Below, in pieces: positions 25,656 through 34,847 of a stretch of DNA of 64,000 nt. The DNA comes from MPNP01 sp026709725 (GTDB lineage: Bacteria; Pseudomonadota; Alphaproteobacteria; Rhodobacterales; Rhodobacteraceae). The DNA lies in contig OZ241384.1 in assembly GCA_965200805.1 (NCBI GenBank), forward strand, positions 2,046,001-2,110,000, written 5' to 3'. Under the pieces are notes generated by a model that was not told the origin of the DNA, did no database searches, and worked only from the letters and a program-made list of their open reading frames with translations. The stretch's first letter is position 1. Every line of letters begins with the position of its first letter. Both the position numbers and the translations under genes were made by a program.

Positions 25656-27236
25656 CTATCCGCCGGTCAGGGCAAGGATGGCCTGGCAGACGGTGGCTGA
25701 ATCCGGACATTTGCCGAAGCCGAACATTGCCGGAAGAGTCATTGTCAGACTTGGGAAGTATGTGATGAGAAAGATCACGGCAAACTCGACAAGAAGAAAC
25801 GGCCAGATTTCCTTGACGATACTCTCGAGTTTCTCGCCGGACACCGAAGCCGCCACAAACAGGACGAGGCCCATGGGCGGCGTGGCCAGCCCGACAGTGA
25901 CGTTGACGCACATCACGATGGCAAAGTGAAGCGGGTCAATACCGATACTGATCATGATTGGTGCAAGGACGGGTCCCAGGATCAGTATGGCCGGACCCGC
26001 ATCAAGAAACATCCCCACGACAAACAGGAGGATGTTGATCAGGAGCAAAATGAGAAGTGGATTGTCCGTTATGAACAGAATGAAACCGGTCGCCTGACGG
26101 GCCAGACCGGAGACGGTGACAATCCAGCCGAATGTCACTGCTGCCCCCACGAGAAGAAGAATGACACCGGACTGAATCGCTGTATTTCGCAGGACGCCTG
26201 GAATCTGGCCTGTTGTCTGCCCGAATGCCAGCAGGACATCCCTTGACAGACCGATTTTATCGGAGACGGTTGCCTGACGGGATGTTTTTCTGGAAAACAG
26301 TCGCCATGCGACTTCAGCAATGACAACCCAGCCGAGGGAGACGAGGATATAGGCCTGAAAATCAAAGGCTCCAAAAAACCCCATGAACAAAAAGAGTGTC
26401 AGGGGGCCAATATGCAGATATGCATGCTGTGTGTCGGCGATAAACCGCTTCCAGATATCGAGACGAATCAGCATGGAGGCAAACAGGGCGTACACGGCCG
26501 CGATCGCCGCAGCTTCGGTCGGCGTGTAGATTCCTGACAGAATCCCGCCCAGCAGAAGAACGGGAGTCATGAGCGCCGGGAAGGTTTTCAGAAATGCAGA
26601 GGACCGCTTTGACCAGGGCGCTTTTTCACCCGCAACAGCGAAATTCCGGACACGCGCAAAATATCCCGTGAGGAGCATTAACCCCAGCCCCACCATCAGC
26701 CCCGGGACAAAACCGGCAAGAAACAGACCGGCGACAGACACATTCATGACGAACGCATAAAGAATCATGATCCCTGATGGGGGAATGATCGGTCCGATCA
26801 CCGATGATGCTGCGGTGACGGCGGCGGCAAAATCGCGTTTGTATCCATTTTCCACCATCGCCGGTATCAACATCTTGCCGAGAGCGGATGTGTCGGCAAC
26901 CGCTGAGCCTGAAAGACCGGCAAACATGATTGATGAGAGAATGTTGACCTGGGCGAGCCCGCCCCGATAGTGGCCGATCATTGACTCCGAGAATTTCACA
27001 ATCGACCGGGTGATTCCACTCGAATTCATGAGTTCGCCGGCAAGGATGAAAAAGGGCACCGCCATGATCGGGAACGAAAACATACCCGAATAAATGGTCG
27101 AGAGGAGTTTTGAGAAGAAGATCTGGTCCTTGCCATCAATGACCAGGGAGAGACCCGGGCCGAGCAACAGCGCAAAAACAACCGGGGTCCCCAATGCCAG
27201 CAGGACGAAGAAGATCCAAAAATAGGCGAGTCCCAT
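25656..27236 (-). CDS. dctM: TRAP transporter large permease (DctM)
   Basis: The large membrane subunit of a tripartite ATP-independent periplasmic importer, driving uptake of an organic acid with sodium or proton. 526 residues with about 12 hydrophobic segments. The family motif region FSFPIMAVPFFILAGELMNS and the loop GLSGSAVADTSALGKMLIP are conserved. An insertion of about 80 residues rich in charged groups near the middle makes it longer than a minimal DctM. It starts 3 bp after dctQ ends. The substrate is not deducible; a zinc dehydrogenase lies in the same cluster. Confidence 0.93.
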   Translation of the reverse strand: MGLAYFWIFFVLLALGTPVVFALLLGPGLSLVIDGKDQIFFSKLLSTIYSGMFSFPIMAVPFFILAGELMNSSGITRSIVKFSESMIGHYRGGLAQVNILSSIMFAGLSGSAVADTSALGKMLIPAMVENGYKRDFAAAVTAASSVIGPIIPPSGIMILYAFVMNVSVAGLFLAGFVPGLMVGLGLMLLTGYFARVRNFAVAGEKAPWSKRSSAFLKTFPALMTPVLLLGGILSGIYTPTEAAAIAAVYALFASMLIRLDIWKRFIADTQHAYLHIGPLTLFLFMGFFGAFDFQAYILVSLGWVVIAEVAWRLFSRKTSRQATVSDKIGLSRDVLLAFGQTTGQIPGVLRNTAIQSGVILLLVGAAVTFGWIVTVSGLARQATGFILFITDNPLLILLLINILLFVVGMFLDAGPAILILGPVLAPIMISIGIDPLHFAIVMCVNVTVGLATPPMGLVLFVAASVSGEKLESIVKEIWPFLLVEFAVIFLITYFPSLTMTLPAMFGFGKCPDSATVCQAILALTGG

Positions 27237-27239
27237 AGG

Positions 27240-27791
27240 CTATCCTGTGCTTTTGCGCCGCTCCAGTTCCGGCAAATCCGCTTCGCCGGATCCGGTCAAT
27301 AGACACCAGGTGTCCCGTGCGATCAGTTCAATTGCCACCAGCCCAAGCTGAACAAAGACGACAGGGATAATCATGTACGGATATGCCCACGGAACATCGA
27401 CTGAGTTCAATCGGATCGCCCATCCCCGGTCGACAATCCCGAGACTTTCGATGAAGTATCTGTAGACAATCCAGAGAACGAGAATGTTGATCATGATGCG
27501 AATGGGATAAATGAGGATTCGGGGAAGGGCTTCCACCAGGATCGTGATGGCGACATTTTGACCGGTTCGATACGCGTAGGGCGCAATGATGAATGCCATC
27601 GTCACCATCATGATCAAGGCAAAGTCTTCAACCCAGGGAAGTGAATTGTTCAAGACGTAGCGCCAGAAAACACCAATTGTCACAATCACTGCCATCAGGC
27701 CGGCAAGGGCTGAAGCAACAAACACGCTGACCGTCCCAAGTACACGATTGAACGTCCCGAGAATCCGAATCGCGGCGAATGGCGCGGCCAT
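27240..27791 (-). CDS. dctQ: TRAP transporter small permease (DctQ)
   Basis: Small four-helix membrane subunit that pairs with DctM. ATG 27791 gives 183 residues starting MAAPFAAIR; a TTG at 27827 would add 12. Helices include VSVFVASALAGLMAVIVTIG and YPYMIIPVVFVQLGLVAIEL. WVEDFALIMMVTMAFIIAPY is typical of DctQ. It ends in TAG and is followed at once by dctM. The 568-bp gap upstream (27792-28359) has no gene but holds a palindrome that may be its operator. Confidence 0.88.
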   Translation of the reverse strand: MAAPFAAIRILGTFNRVLGTVSVFVASALAGLMAVIVTIGVFWRYVLNNSLPWVEDFALIMMVTMAFIIAPYAYRTGQNVAITILVEALPRILIYPIRIMINILVLWIVYRYFIESLGIVDRGWAIRLNSVDVPWAYPYMIIPVVFVQLGLVAIELIARDTWCLLTGSGEADLPELERRKSTG

Positions 27792-28117
27792 GTGCTCAAT
27801 ACCGTCCGAAAATGAAGACGACGACAAGCGCAGACAAAAGAATCATTCGATCCGGGGCACCGGTCCCCTCAAACGTATCCCGAAAAAATGAATTGCGCTC
27901 AGTCATGGCACTGAGATGGGCCGGCACAGACCTCCACGAAGACTGTCAGGGTGAAACATTGACCCGCTCTTCAACCTGGCCATCTTCCTGCTGTTCCTTC
28001 ATTGGCTTGCGAATGGTGCATGCAACGGCGGACCTTCTGAAAACCCTGGCATTTCCACAGAGGAATTTGTCCAGGAATTCCTCCGCCAGAAAACGCCGAG
28101 CGTAGGCATACTGGCCA

Positions 28118-28133
28118 CATAATGCAAATTATG
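28118..28133. promoter_or_regulatory. 16-bp perfect palindrome upstream of dctQM
   Basis: CATAATGCAAATTATG is a perfect inverted repeat with 6-bp arms and a GCAA centre, about 330 bp upstream of dctQ in an AT-rich patch of an otherwise GC-rich gap. It looks like a dimeric regulator site. No regulator gene is nearby. Confidence 0.35.
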
Positions 28134-28359
28134 CACAAACTCATGAGATTCGCCGGACCTCTCTGGTCTTCGGTGGAGTTTTCCCGCCGCCACTCCCTTC
28201 CACGAACATGCTCGTGCGGTGCAATCCGCAGCGTCCCTGGCCAATGCCTCCAGATTAGGCTTTGCCCGGTCCCCTGTGGCCATCAGTTGATCACCGCCCA
28301 TGCTTTGGAAGTCAGCGGATTGCAGGACCTCTTCTCACGCCCCGCGCTCTCATTGCATG

Positions 28360-29403
28360 TCATATCTCCGCACTGACCTGGATCAGTGTCTTCATGGCAC
28401 TGGGGTTGGCATCCAGACTGTCAAACGCGGCCTGGATCTCTCCAAGTGGATAAATGTCGGTGACAATTGTGTCGGCATCAAGTTGCCCTGCAGCGACAAA
28501 CCGGATTGCGCGCTCATAGTCCTCAGCCTCATAGACGCGGGTTCCGATCACCTTGAGTTCACGCCAGAAGAGTTGATAGAGGTCCATTTTCGGCTTCCGG
28601 GCATGGACAGCAACCACCACCAGTCGCGCTCTTGACGCTGCAACCGCTGTCATGGCATCTATGCCGGCTTGGCTGCCCGATACCTCGAAGACCACCTCGG
28701 CTCCGCACCCGCCTGTTCGTGATAATACCAGCGCCTCCAGATTCTCCTCAACGGGATTGACCGCTTCAAACCCCATCAAGCGGGCGATCTCGAGCCGATG
28801 AGGATTCACTTCCGAAATCAACACTGAGGCACCAGCATCCCGCGCTGCCACCGCAACCAAAAGACCAATGGGACCGCCGCCGATAACGAAGGCGCACTCG
28901 CCCTCGGTCAGCTCAGCAAGGCGCACGCTGTGACATGCCACTGCAAACGGTTCGATGAGGGATGCGTGCTTGTATGGCAATCCATCTGGAATCCTGTGCA
29001 CCATGAACGATGGAACATTCCAGATTTCCTGCATTGCACCGTCCAGATCAAGGCCAAGGAATTTAAGGTTCTGGCAGATATGCCTGTGGCCCGCTGCACA
29101 GGTTGGACAAGTGCCGCAATGGGCAAGTGGTCTGACCACCACACGATCCCCGACCCCGATCTCTTCAACGGTCCGACCCGTGCCAACCACACACCCCGAC
29201 ATCTCATGTCCGATGATCCGGCCAATGCGAACCCGTTCATCCAGATGCCCATGATAGACATGAAGATCAGTGCCACAGATTCCACAATAAACAGGCCTGA
29301 TCGAGACCTCATCCGGCCGGGGAGGATTCCGGGCACGCCCCTCAACGGCAAATCGACAATTTCCACGATAGACAACAGCCTGAATATCACTTTGTGTGGT
29401 CAT
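28360..29403 (-). CDS. Zinc-binding medium-chain alcohol/polyol dehydrogenase
   Basis: A 347-residue zinc dehydrogenase resembling butanediol, threonine or sorbitol dehydrogenases. Catalytic zinc: YCGICGTDLHVYHG and GHEMSG. Structural zinc: HCGTCPTCAAGHRHIC. NAD loop: VIGGGPIGLLVA, with the acidic residue in SEVNPHR indicating NAD preference. It lies between dctP and dctQM on the same strand, so it probably oxidises the imported solute or its first product. Gaps of about 480 and 570 bp on either side suggest separate promoters. Confidence 0.88.
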   Translation of the reverse strand: MTTQSDIQAVVYRGNCRFAVEGRARNPPRPDEVSIRPVYCGICGTDLHVYHGHLDERVRIGRIIGHEMSGCVVGTGRTVEEIGVGDRVVVRPLAHCGTCPTCAAGHRHICQNLKFLGLDLDGAMQEIWNVPSFMVHRIPDGLPYKHASLIEPFAVACHSVRLAELTEGECAFVIGGGPIGLLVAVAARDAGASVLISEVNPHRLEIARLMGFEAVNPVEENLEALVLSRTGGCGAEVVFEVSGSQAGIDAMTAVAASRARLVVVAVHARKPKMDLYQLFWRELKVIGTRVYEAEDYERAIRFVAAGQLDADTIVTDIYPLGEIQAAFDSLDANPSAMKTLIQVSAEI

Positions 29404-29831
29404 CGCCTGATCTCAACGGGACATGTTCTTTCGATGGGGCCCTTGACCGGGCAAGAGAAGAGGGATTCCCCCCTTCGCTGCATGAATCCGACAGGCAGGT
29501 CAATGGTCTCTTCATGGACCCGTATTGCTCCCACCAGTTGCAACCCTGATTTTCAAACCGGCAGAACTTGAGTGCCATTACGCCGACGGCAGAGAGCAGC
29601 CAACGACAACGCATGTTCCAGAGACCGTGTCCGGGCAAAGCCGATTGGCAGGGCCGGGATCGGGATTGGATCACAGCATCCTCCAGTCCCGCGAACATGC
29701 CATCTCGCTTGGTGATATGGACCCGGTCCGCAGGCTTGGAGCCTGCTGTCGGTCCCATCCTGGCATTGCTCTCTCTGCACCACCAGGCGGTGTGCGTTGC
29801 GAATCAATATGCGCGGTTGCGATGGGAAGAA

Positions 29832-29852
29832 GGGGCGGGCAAAGCCCGCCCC
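29832..29852 (-). terminator. Rho-independent terminator after dctP
   Basis: GGGGCGGGC and GCCCGCCCC form a perfect 9-bp GC stem with a 3-nt loop, 33 bp after the dctP stop. Read on the minus strand it is followed by TTCTTCCC. It would end most dctP transcripts before the dehydrogenase and permease genes, a common way to make the binding protein in excess. The rest of the gap 29404-29885 has no gene. Confidence 0.78.
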
Positions 29853-29885
29853 TCCCTTGATGACCTGGTGTGGTTTGGGACAGTA

Positions 29886-30947
29886 CTATGAATTTGCTGC
29901 CATAAATTCTGCATCAACGGTTTCTGTGCAGTCGGCGACAGCGGCATCAAGCTTGTCGAGCCACTCGGCGCCATACTGATCAATGAACCACTGGCGCATT
30001 CCGCTCGAAGCTTCCTGGAATGCAGCCTTCTCTTCGGCATTCGGAACATAGATCGTTCCCCCGCCCTCACGGAACTCATTGTATGCCTCAATCTGGCGAT
30101 GCATCGGGAAGGCCCTTGTCACTGTTTTCAGGTGCTCCATGCCATCGAAGACGATCCGACGCAGATCCTCGGGAAGTTCCTGCCAGTTTGTCTCGGAGTA
30201 CCACCACAGCGCTCCCATGTAGGCGTGACCATCAAGCGTGAGGTTCTGAAGGCCGGCCTCCGGAAACTTCATGTTCATGATGTCGGTAATGCCATTCTTG
30301 GTGCCCTCGACAACGCCGGTCGACAATGATGTGTAAACTTCCGGCCACGAGATTGCGGTTGCACTGCCACCCAGCTGTTTGACCAGTTCCTGCTGGATTT
30401 CCGCCGGGATTGTCCGGATCTTCATACCTTCAATATCTTCAGGAGACTGAATCAGCCGGGTGGTCGTTGCGAAGTTTCTCCAGCCGCCCGTATTGGAGAT
30501 GACCATCAGGCGCATTCCGATGTCCCGCTCAAGGACTGCTGTACGGAGATCGTTAACGAATGGTCCGTCAAAGACACACTCAGCGGTCCGGTCATCCGGA
30601 AACATATACGGAAGGTCGAGAACCTGGCCTGGACCGAAGACATTGCCGAATCCGCCAATCGTGGTGATTGTGACATCAAGCGTGCCGGACTGCAGATCTT
30701 CCAGGCATGTCTTGAATGAGTCGCAGAATGTACCGCTTGGGTAAATTTCGACAGCCGCCTGACCATTTGACCGGCTTTCGATGTAATCCTTAAGGACCAG
30801 CGCGCCGTCGTAGTCTTCATCCGTTTCCGGTCCCAGAAATCCAACCCTGACCGTGTATTCCTGGGCATGGCTTGCCGGTACGGTGACCGCCATCACTGCC
30901 AGAGCGCATACAAATCCCAATGTGGAAGTCACAACTTTATTCAACAT
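29886..30947 (-). CDS. dctP: TRAP transporter periplasmic solute-binding protein (DctP)
   Basis: Periplasmic receptor of the TRAP importer. ATG 30947 has a strong GGAGGAG site 7 bp upstream and starts a Sec signal peptide (MLNKVVTSTLGFVCALAVMA, cleaved after ASHA); an open extension upstream lacks these features. The mature protein is about 330 residues, with the DctP segments GFLGPETDEDYDGAL, YMFPDDRTAECV and the conserved GGWRNFATTTRLI. The substrate arginine is expected in the MKIRTIP region. Monocistronic behaviour is supported by the following terminator. The ligand is unknown. Confidence 0.92.
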   Translation of the reverse strand: MLNKVVTSTLGFVCALAVMAVTVPASHAQEYTVRVGFLGPETDEDYDGALVLKDYIESRSNGQAAVEIYPSGTFCDSFKTCLEDLQSGTLDVTITTIGGFGNVFGPGQVLDLPYMFPDDRTAECVFDGPFVNDLRTAVLERDIGMRLMVISNTGGWRNFATTTRLIQSPEDIEGMKIRTIPAEIQQELVKQLGGSATAISWPEVYTSLSTGVVEGTKNGITDIMNMKFPEAGLQNLTLDGHAYMGALWWYSETNWQELPEDLRRIVFDGMEHLKTVTRAFPMHRQIEAYNEFREGGGTIYVPNAEEKAAFQEASSGMRQWFIDQYGAEWLDKLDAAVADCTETVDAEFMAANS

Positions 30948-31229
30948 GCTAAATCTCCTCCGGTTTGTTGTTGCCAAGTTGAATTGTGCGCCAGCCCTAT
31001 CAAACAAAACCACGGGTTTCAAACCTGTCCGAGTCTCCCGGATCAACAAACCATTCACCCGAATCCGCCAACGGTGTTCCAAAATCCTCAATGCTTCACT
31101 TGCGAAAGATGGTCAGGGTGATCCATCCACCTCAGGTTTCGCCTCGGTGTGGCAGCCTGCGCTGCAAGCACCTGTGCCATCTCTTGATCAGGGTCACGGC
31201 GGGCGTCTTATCCGCCGCAACAGACTTCC

Positions 31230-32504
31230 TTAAAGGACCTCCCCGGAACCGGCCCCGCCCCCAGGCCGCCCCGCAGCCATGAGATGGGTCCGGAAGGAGG
31301 GGATCGGTGTGGTGACCGTCCCGTCCGGCATCTCCTGCAGTGCCCCCTGGTGGATGAGATGGTCGGTCATCTCCTCTGCATCCATCGCCCGGGGCAGGCA
31401 CCGGCCCCGACCGGGCCGCGCACCGGCATGCCGGTCGATGCTGTCAATCACATCAGCCCGCCGGGCACCGGGCGCCAGCTCCCGCAGCACCGCGGCCACC
31501 AGGGAACGGGATGTCCGCATCGCCGGCGACTGCTGGTCCTGATGGTAGCGGGTGCGCCGCGCCGCCGCCTCATCCTCGATCTCCGCCCAGTCCACACGGG
31601 CGGGATCGCCTTCAGCCCCCAGGGCCGCCCGCCCCAGGGCCTGCAGGGCGAAGCGGAGATGGCGGGGCCAGCCCTCGCAGGGGGCGGCGAGGCGCAGGAG
31701 CCTCTCGTCATGTCCCCGGGGGTCCAGGCCGAAATGGACGCACCAGGCCGGCATGAGGGCGGCGACATCCTCTTCGGGCAGGGCTCCCACCGGGTGGCGG
31801 GTGAGCCCGCGGGTGAGACCCATGGCGGCCGCCCGGTCGGCGGTCTCGCTCAGCCCGGCGAGGACGAGGGTGAGGGGGAGGGCGACATTGCTGTCATGGA
31901 GGGACCGGAAGAGTTTGGCCAGGGGATCCTCGGGATCACGCCCGAAGCGCTGGGCCTCATCGATGGCGATGATGAGGGGGGCGGTGATGCCGGCGCCGGG
32001 GGGCAGCTCCCGGGCCCGGTCCCGGAAGGCCGCGAGGGTGGATTCGGGCCCGGCATGGGTGCGGGTGGTCGCGATGCGGCCGGCAGCGCCCGTGCCCATC
32101 AGGCGGGCAGAGCCTTCGAGGGTGCGGGTCCGGCTGCAGCGGGCGAGGAAGGCGGGGGCGGCCTCGGGGTTGACCAGCCGGGCCAGCGGGAAGAGGATGT
32201 CGGCGGGGCCGGTGATGGTGCCGGAGCCGAGGATGAGGACGCGGGGTGCGGGTGTCCGGGATGGGGAGGCCTGGGATGATGACAGGGCGCGGGCCTGCAG
32301 GGTGGCGAGGATGGCGCTCTTGCCGGCGCCGGGGGCGCCCTGGAGGATGCGGGTGGCACCGGGGAGCTGGTGGTTGGCGATCTCCCAGGATTCGGATGCA
32401 ATCTCAAGGAGATCCTCGAGAATGGCATCCCGACCGGTGAAGACCGGGGGGAGGGATCCCTCACCGTTTCGGGTGAAGTGTTCGAGCTCCGCCTGTCTGA
32501 ACAC
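31230..32504 (-). CDS. Solitary AAA/STAND-like ATPase
   Basis: A 424-residue P-loop ATPase. Walker A is GAPGAGKSA (near residue 56); Walker B is LIIAIDEAQRFG (near 189), followed by a sensor-like VLAGLSETADRA. It resembles the AAA_16/AAA_22 or ExeA-like group used as NTP switches. The C-terminal part is helical and could be winged-helix. The GTG start has an excellent GGAGGAG site. There is no transmembrane region and no partner gene. The gene is strikingly GC-rich, producing long shadow frames on the other strand, and may have been acquired. Biological role unknown. Confidence 0.75.
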   Translation of the reverse strand: MFRQAELEHFTRNGEGSLPPVFTGRDAILEDLLEIASESWEIANHQLPGATRILQGAPGAGKSAILATLQARALSSSQASPSRTPAPRVLILGSGTITGPADILFPLARLVNPEAAPAFLARCSRTRTLEGSARLMGTGAAGRIATTRTHAGPESTLAAFRDRARELPPGAGITAPLIIAIDEAQRFGRDPEDPLAKLFRSLHDSNVALPLTLVLAGLSETADRAAAMGLTRGLTRHPVGALPEEDVAALMPAWCVHFGLDPRGHDERLLRLAAPCEGWPRHLRFALQALGRAALGAEGDPARVDWAEIEDEAAARRTRYHQDQQSPAMRTSRSLVAAVLRELAPGARRADVIDSIDRHAGARPGRGRCLPRAMDAEEMTDHLIHQGALQEMPDGTVTTPIPSFRTHLMAAGRPGGGAGSGEVL

Positions 32505-33376
32505 CGTCTGTCTCCTCCTGACGCCTCCATCCCCTGCCCGGGGTGCTGTTGCAGCATTACAGGAATCCGTGTGCGGGTGCCAACGCCCGGGTCGAGCAAT
32601 CGAATTGCATATATCAGCGTCCTGTGTGTTTCCCGGTCCCTGTCCCCTGATTTGCTTTCCTTGTCATTCTGAAGCGACATCTGTCCATGAATCGAGATGC
32701 TGGCAGTACATTCCAACCGGATAGAATGCTGTCAACGGCTTCGCAGACATACCGCACAGGACCCGGGTCAGGACACCACACCACCCCGGTGTCATCACGG
32801 CCGCCGCGGGCGGGACGCGGGGACGCTCCGCTCGGCTGTCGGCACACACAGGACCGCGATGGCATCCTTGCAGACGAAGTGCTCGCCAGCGCATCAGCCC
32901 GCGTGCGCACCCATGGTGATGGTGCCACTGGCGATGATTGGGGGGCGAGAGATCCGGGCTCCCACAAGCGTTGATCTGTTGCCCCAGCTGACATCGAATG
33001 GTCCCGAATTCCTTGCACCCGCCGGTTTTCGGTCACCAAACAGGCAGACAAATGCAGAGATCCCTGATCGAAACGGCTCATTGGTCGTTGTTTCGGGCAT
33101 TGGACCATCCTGAAATCTGCCAAGGGGAAACAGGTTAACGCCTATGGCGGTGTCACAGCGGGCCACCTCGCCAGCAGTCTTGCCGTTATGCACCAAGCAG
33201 GGGACGGGGGCGGATGAATGACCTGAAGCGAATCCGTGCCTGTTTTTCCAATCTGTCGGCGGTCGCGAACCGATGCGCGATGGGCTTCTGTCCCTGATGT
33301 TGGGATAGACCCATAATGCGGGTTCAAATCTGCCTGAGTCTCAATCAGAAGCGATCAGAGTCTCAATTCTCTGCAG
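32505..33376. other. Intergenic, no recognisable gene
   Basis: About 870 bp. Several frames of 95-169 codons occur on both strands without recognisable domains. A GGTTCAAATC string near 33320 resembles a tRNA T-loop, but no cloverleaf can be formed. Possibly decayed DNA next to the broken module that follows. Confidence 0.5.
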
Positions 33377-33795
33377 TTAAGCGGCTGGGTTGGTCCCTGC
33401 ATAAGCCGGATGGATATCCACGACAATATCGGCAAGCTTTTCGAACATAATCTTTGCTCCTTGTCATTGTCGGCAACACTCACGATATCAGCATGACACG
33501 GCATGGGAGGCCAGCCATTCTCCGCTTTCTTTGGACTCTCCAAGATATCAAGATTCAAATGACGAACTTTTGCAACATTCAATTCAGCGAGAGCTGCGGT
33601 TTTCCCAACCTCCAGCCGCAAGACCCTTCGGACACATGCAGCTTGCTCGGGTTTGCTTCCGGATTGATACTCCAGCCAATTGCCGGAGATGGGTGGGTTG
33701 TTGAATGCCTCTGGCTGCAAGATCCCATCAGCGATTTTGCTCCCGCCGGCATAACACACGACGCTATCCTCGTCTGGGAGCGGGTCACCCTTCAT
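33377..33795 (-). pseudogene. Frameshifted conserved hypothetical (DPLPDEDSVV family), second gene of a broken pair
   Basis: Begins MKGDPLPDEDSVVCYAGGSK and continues with NWLEYQSG, VRRVLRLEVGKTAALAELNV and HADIVSVADNDKEQ. This pattern resembles conserved hypothetical proteins of about 130-150 residues that I recall from other proteobacteria, with no function assigned. After DNDKEQR the original frame runs into an unlike tail, while the next frame gives MFEKLADIVVDIHPAYAG and TNPAA then TAA at 33377. A single missing base near 33446 reunites the two parts. The start overlaps the previous gene by 4 bp (ATGA), as in a translationally coupled operon. Confidence 0.7.
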
Positions 33796-34211
33796 GCCTG
33801 AAGCAATGGCTTGATGCTATCAGCAACGATCAGATTGTTGATCTCATCAAAGGTGACACTGCCAGCCTTGCCCTTTGGCAAGTCTTCAGTTCGGTACAGC
33901 AAGCATACCCTGCGCTGTCATTGCCCGGAAACGTGATATTCAGTCGCCATGCTTCATTGCGCCAGGTCGCTGCATAACAGCCATCATCCAAAAGGAAGAG
34001 AGCAGCTGGTCGTATCTTGAATGGCGCGGCACGAATGAACTCGAAGAATGGCAGGCAGGGAGGCAGGGCGGGGCACGATTCCTTCTTCTTCAGCGGCTTC
34101 TTGAAGTGTCTTGATCCTGTCTTCGTAGGACTTGCCGAACGGTGTCTGGAGGAGAGAACACGACCGCTCGCGTTTGGAATGGTGCAGGACCGGTGGATTT
34201 GAGGGATGCAT
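33792..34211 (-). pseudogene. Frameshifted conserved hypothetical (RPAALFLLDDG type), first gene of the pair
   Basis: Three pieces in different minus-strand frames join into one protein. The first is SYEDRIKTLQEAAEEEGIV. The second is FFEFIRAAPFKIRPAALFLL, then DDGCYAATWRNEAWRLNITF. The third is LYRTEDLPKGKAGSVTFDEI, then NNLIVADSIKPLLQA and TGA. Frame changes lie near 34045 and near 33910. The middle resembles a conserved hypothetical I recall with a strand pattern like LFLLDNGNLRAVWRN, usually coupled to the protein above. The true start is not identifiable. No function is known to me; a toxin-antitoxin or other two-component role is speculation. Confidence 0.62.
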
Positions 34212-34847
34212 TCAAAGGGACAGGTATGAATGATATGAATGAATATCCGCGATATCCTGTTTGATGAAACGCATCATCAAACCCATCCGGCTGATGCACA
34301 CTGAGAATCTTCAGGCTCGTGGGCTTGATGGATATCTGTGCTGGTGACACCGTGTCCTGCCTTATTCCGCGAGTGTTGTCATCACTCTTATGACCAGTTC
34401 ACCTTCGCCGGCATCGTTCTTGTGGGTCAGCATGATCCTGTACGGGGGAGACCCTTCTGGAGGTCGCGGCCTGGCAGGGGCGGCGCAGGCAGGAGGCCCG
34501 CGGCCCTGCGGTTCAGGACGGAGGATACCTGGATCAGGCTCAGGTCCCTCTATCCATCAGTTCAGTGATGGTGGGATGGTAGCATCCTGTATCCATCAAT
34601 TGCGTGCAAAAACTTCTCAAGATTGTCTTTGGCCATGTCGAAAAACGACATGGCCACCTCGTAGAGGAAGGGCACATGGGGATGAAGTGTTCTGGTATCA
34701 GGATTGGGCATGGATCCGTCTCTCAGGTGCCTTCCTTGCCAATTCTCAGTCATGGCGTCAGCCGCGTCAACCGACACTTGCCGTGCCCATCAATAGCCGG
34801 AAAGAGACCGATACTGGATACCCAGGGTCGGGGCAACCGGCGCAGGA
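34212..34847. other. Intergenic with a strong hairpin
   Basis: No gene recognised. GGCCATGTCG and CGACATGGCC (34631-34655) form a perfect 10-bp stem around AAAAA. A minus-strand frame of 71 codons (34562-34777) runs across it and may be a protein remnant. The hairpin lies beyond the stop of the exported protein at 34848 but about 190 bp away, and is not a typical terminator. Confidence 0.45.

Noticed and set aside
31284..32279. 331-codon plus-strand frame
   Set aside because: It mirrors the minus-strand ATPase, which has Walker motifs; the product is Gly/Arg/Ala-rich without domains.
33310..33340. tRNA suggested by a GGTTCAAATC string
   Set aside because: The flanking bases do not pair as a T-arm and no acceptor or anticodon stem can be drawn.
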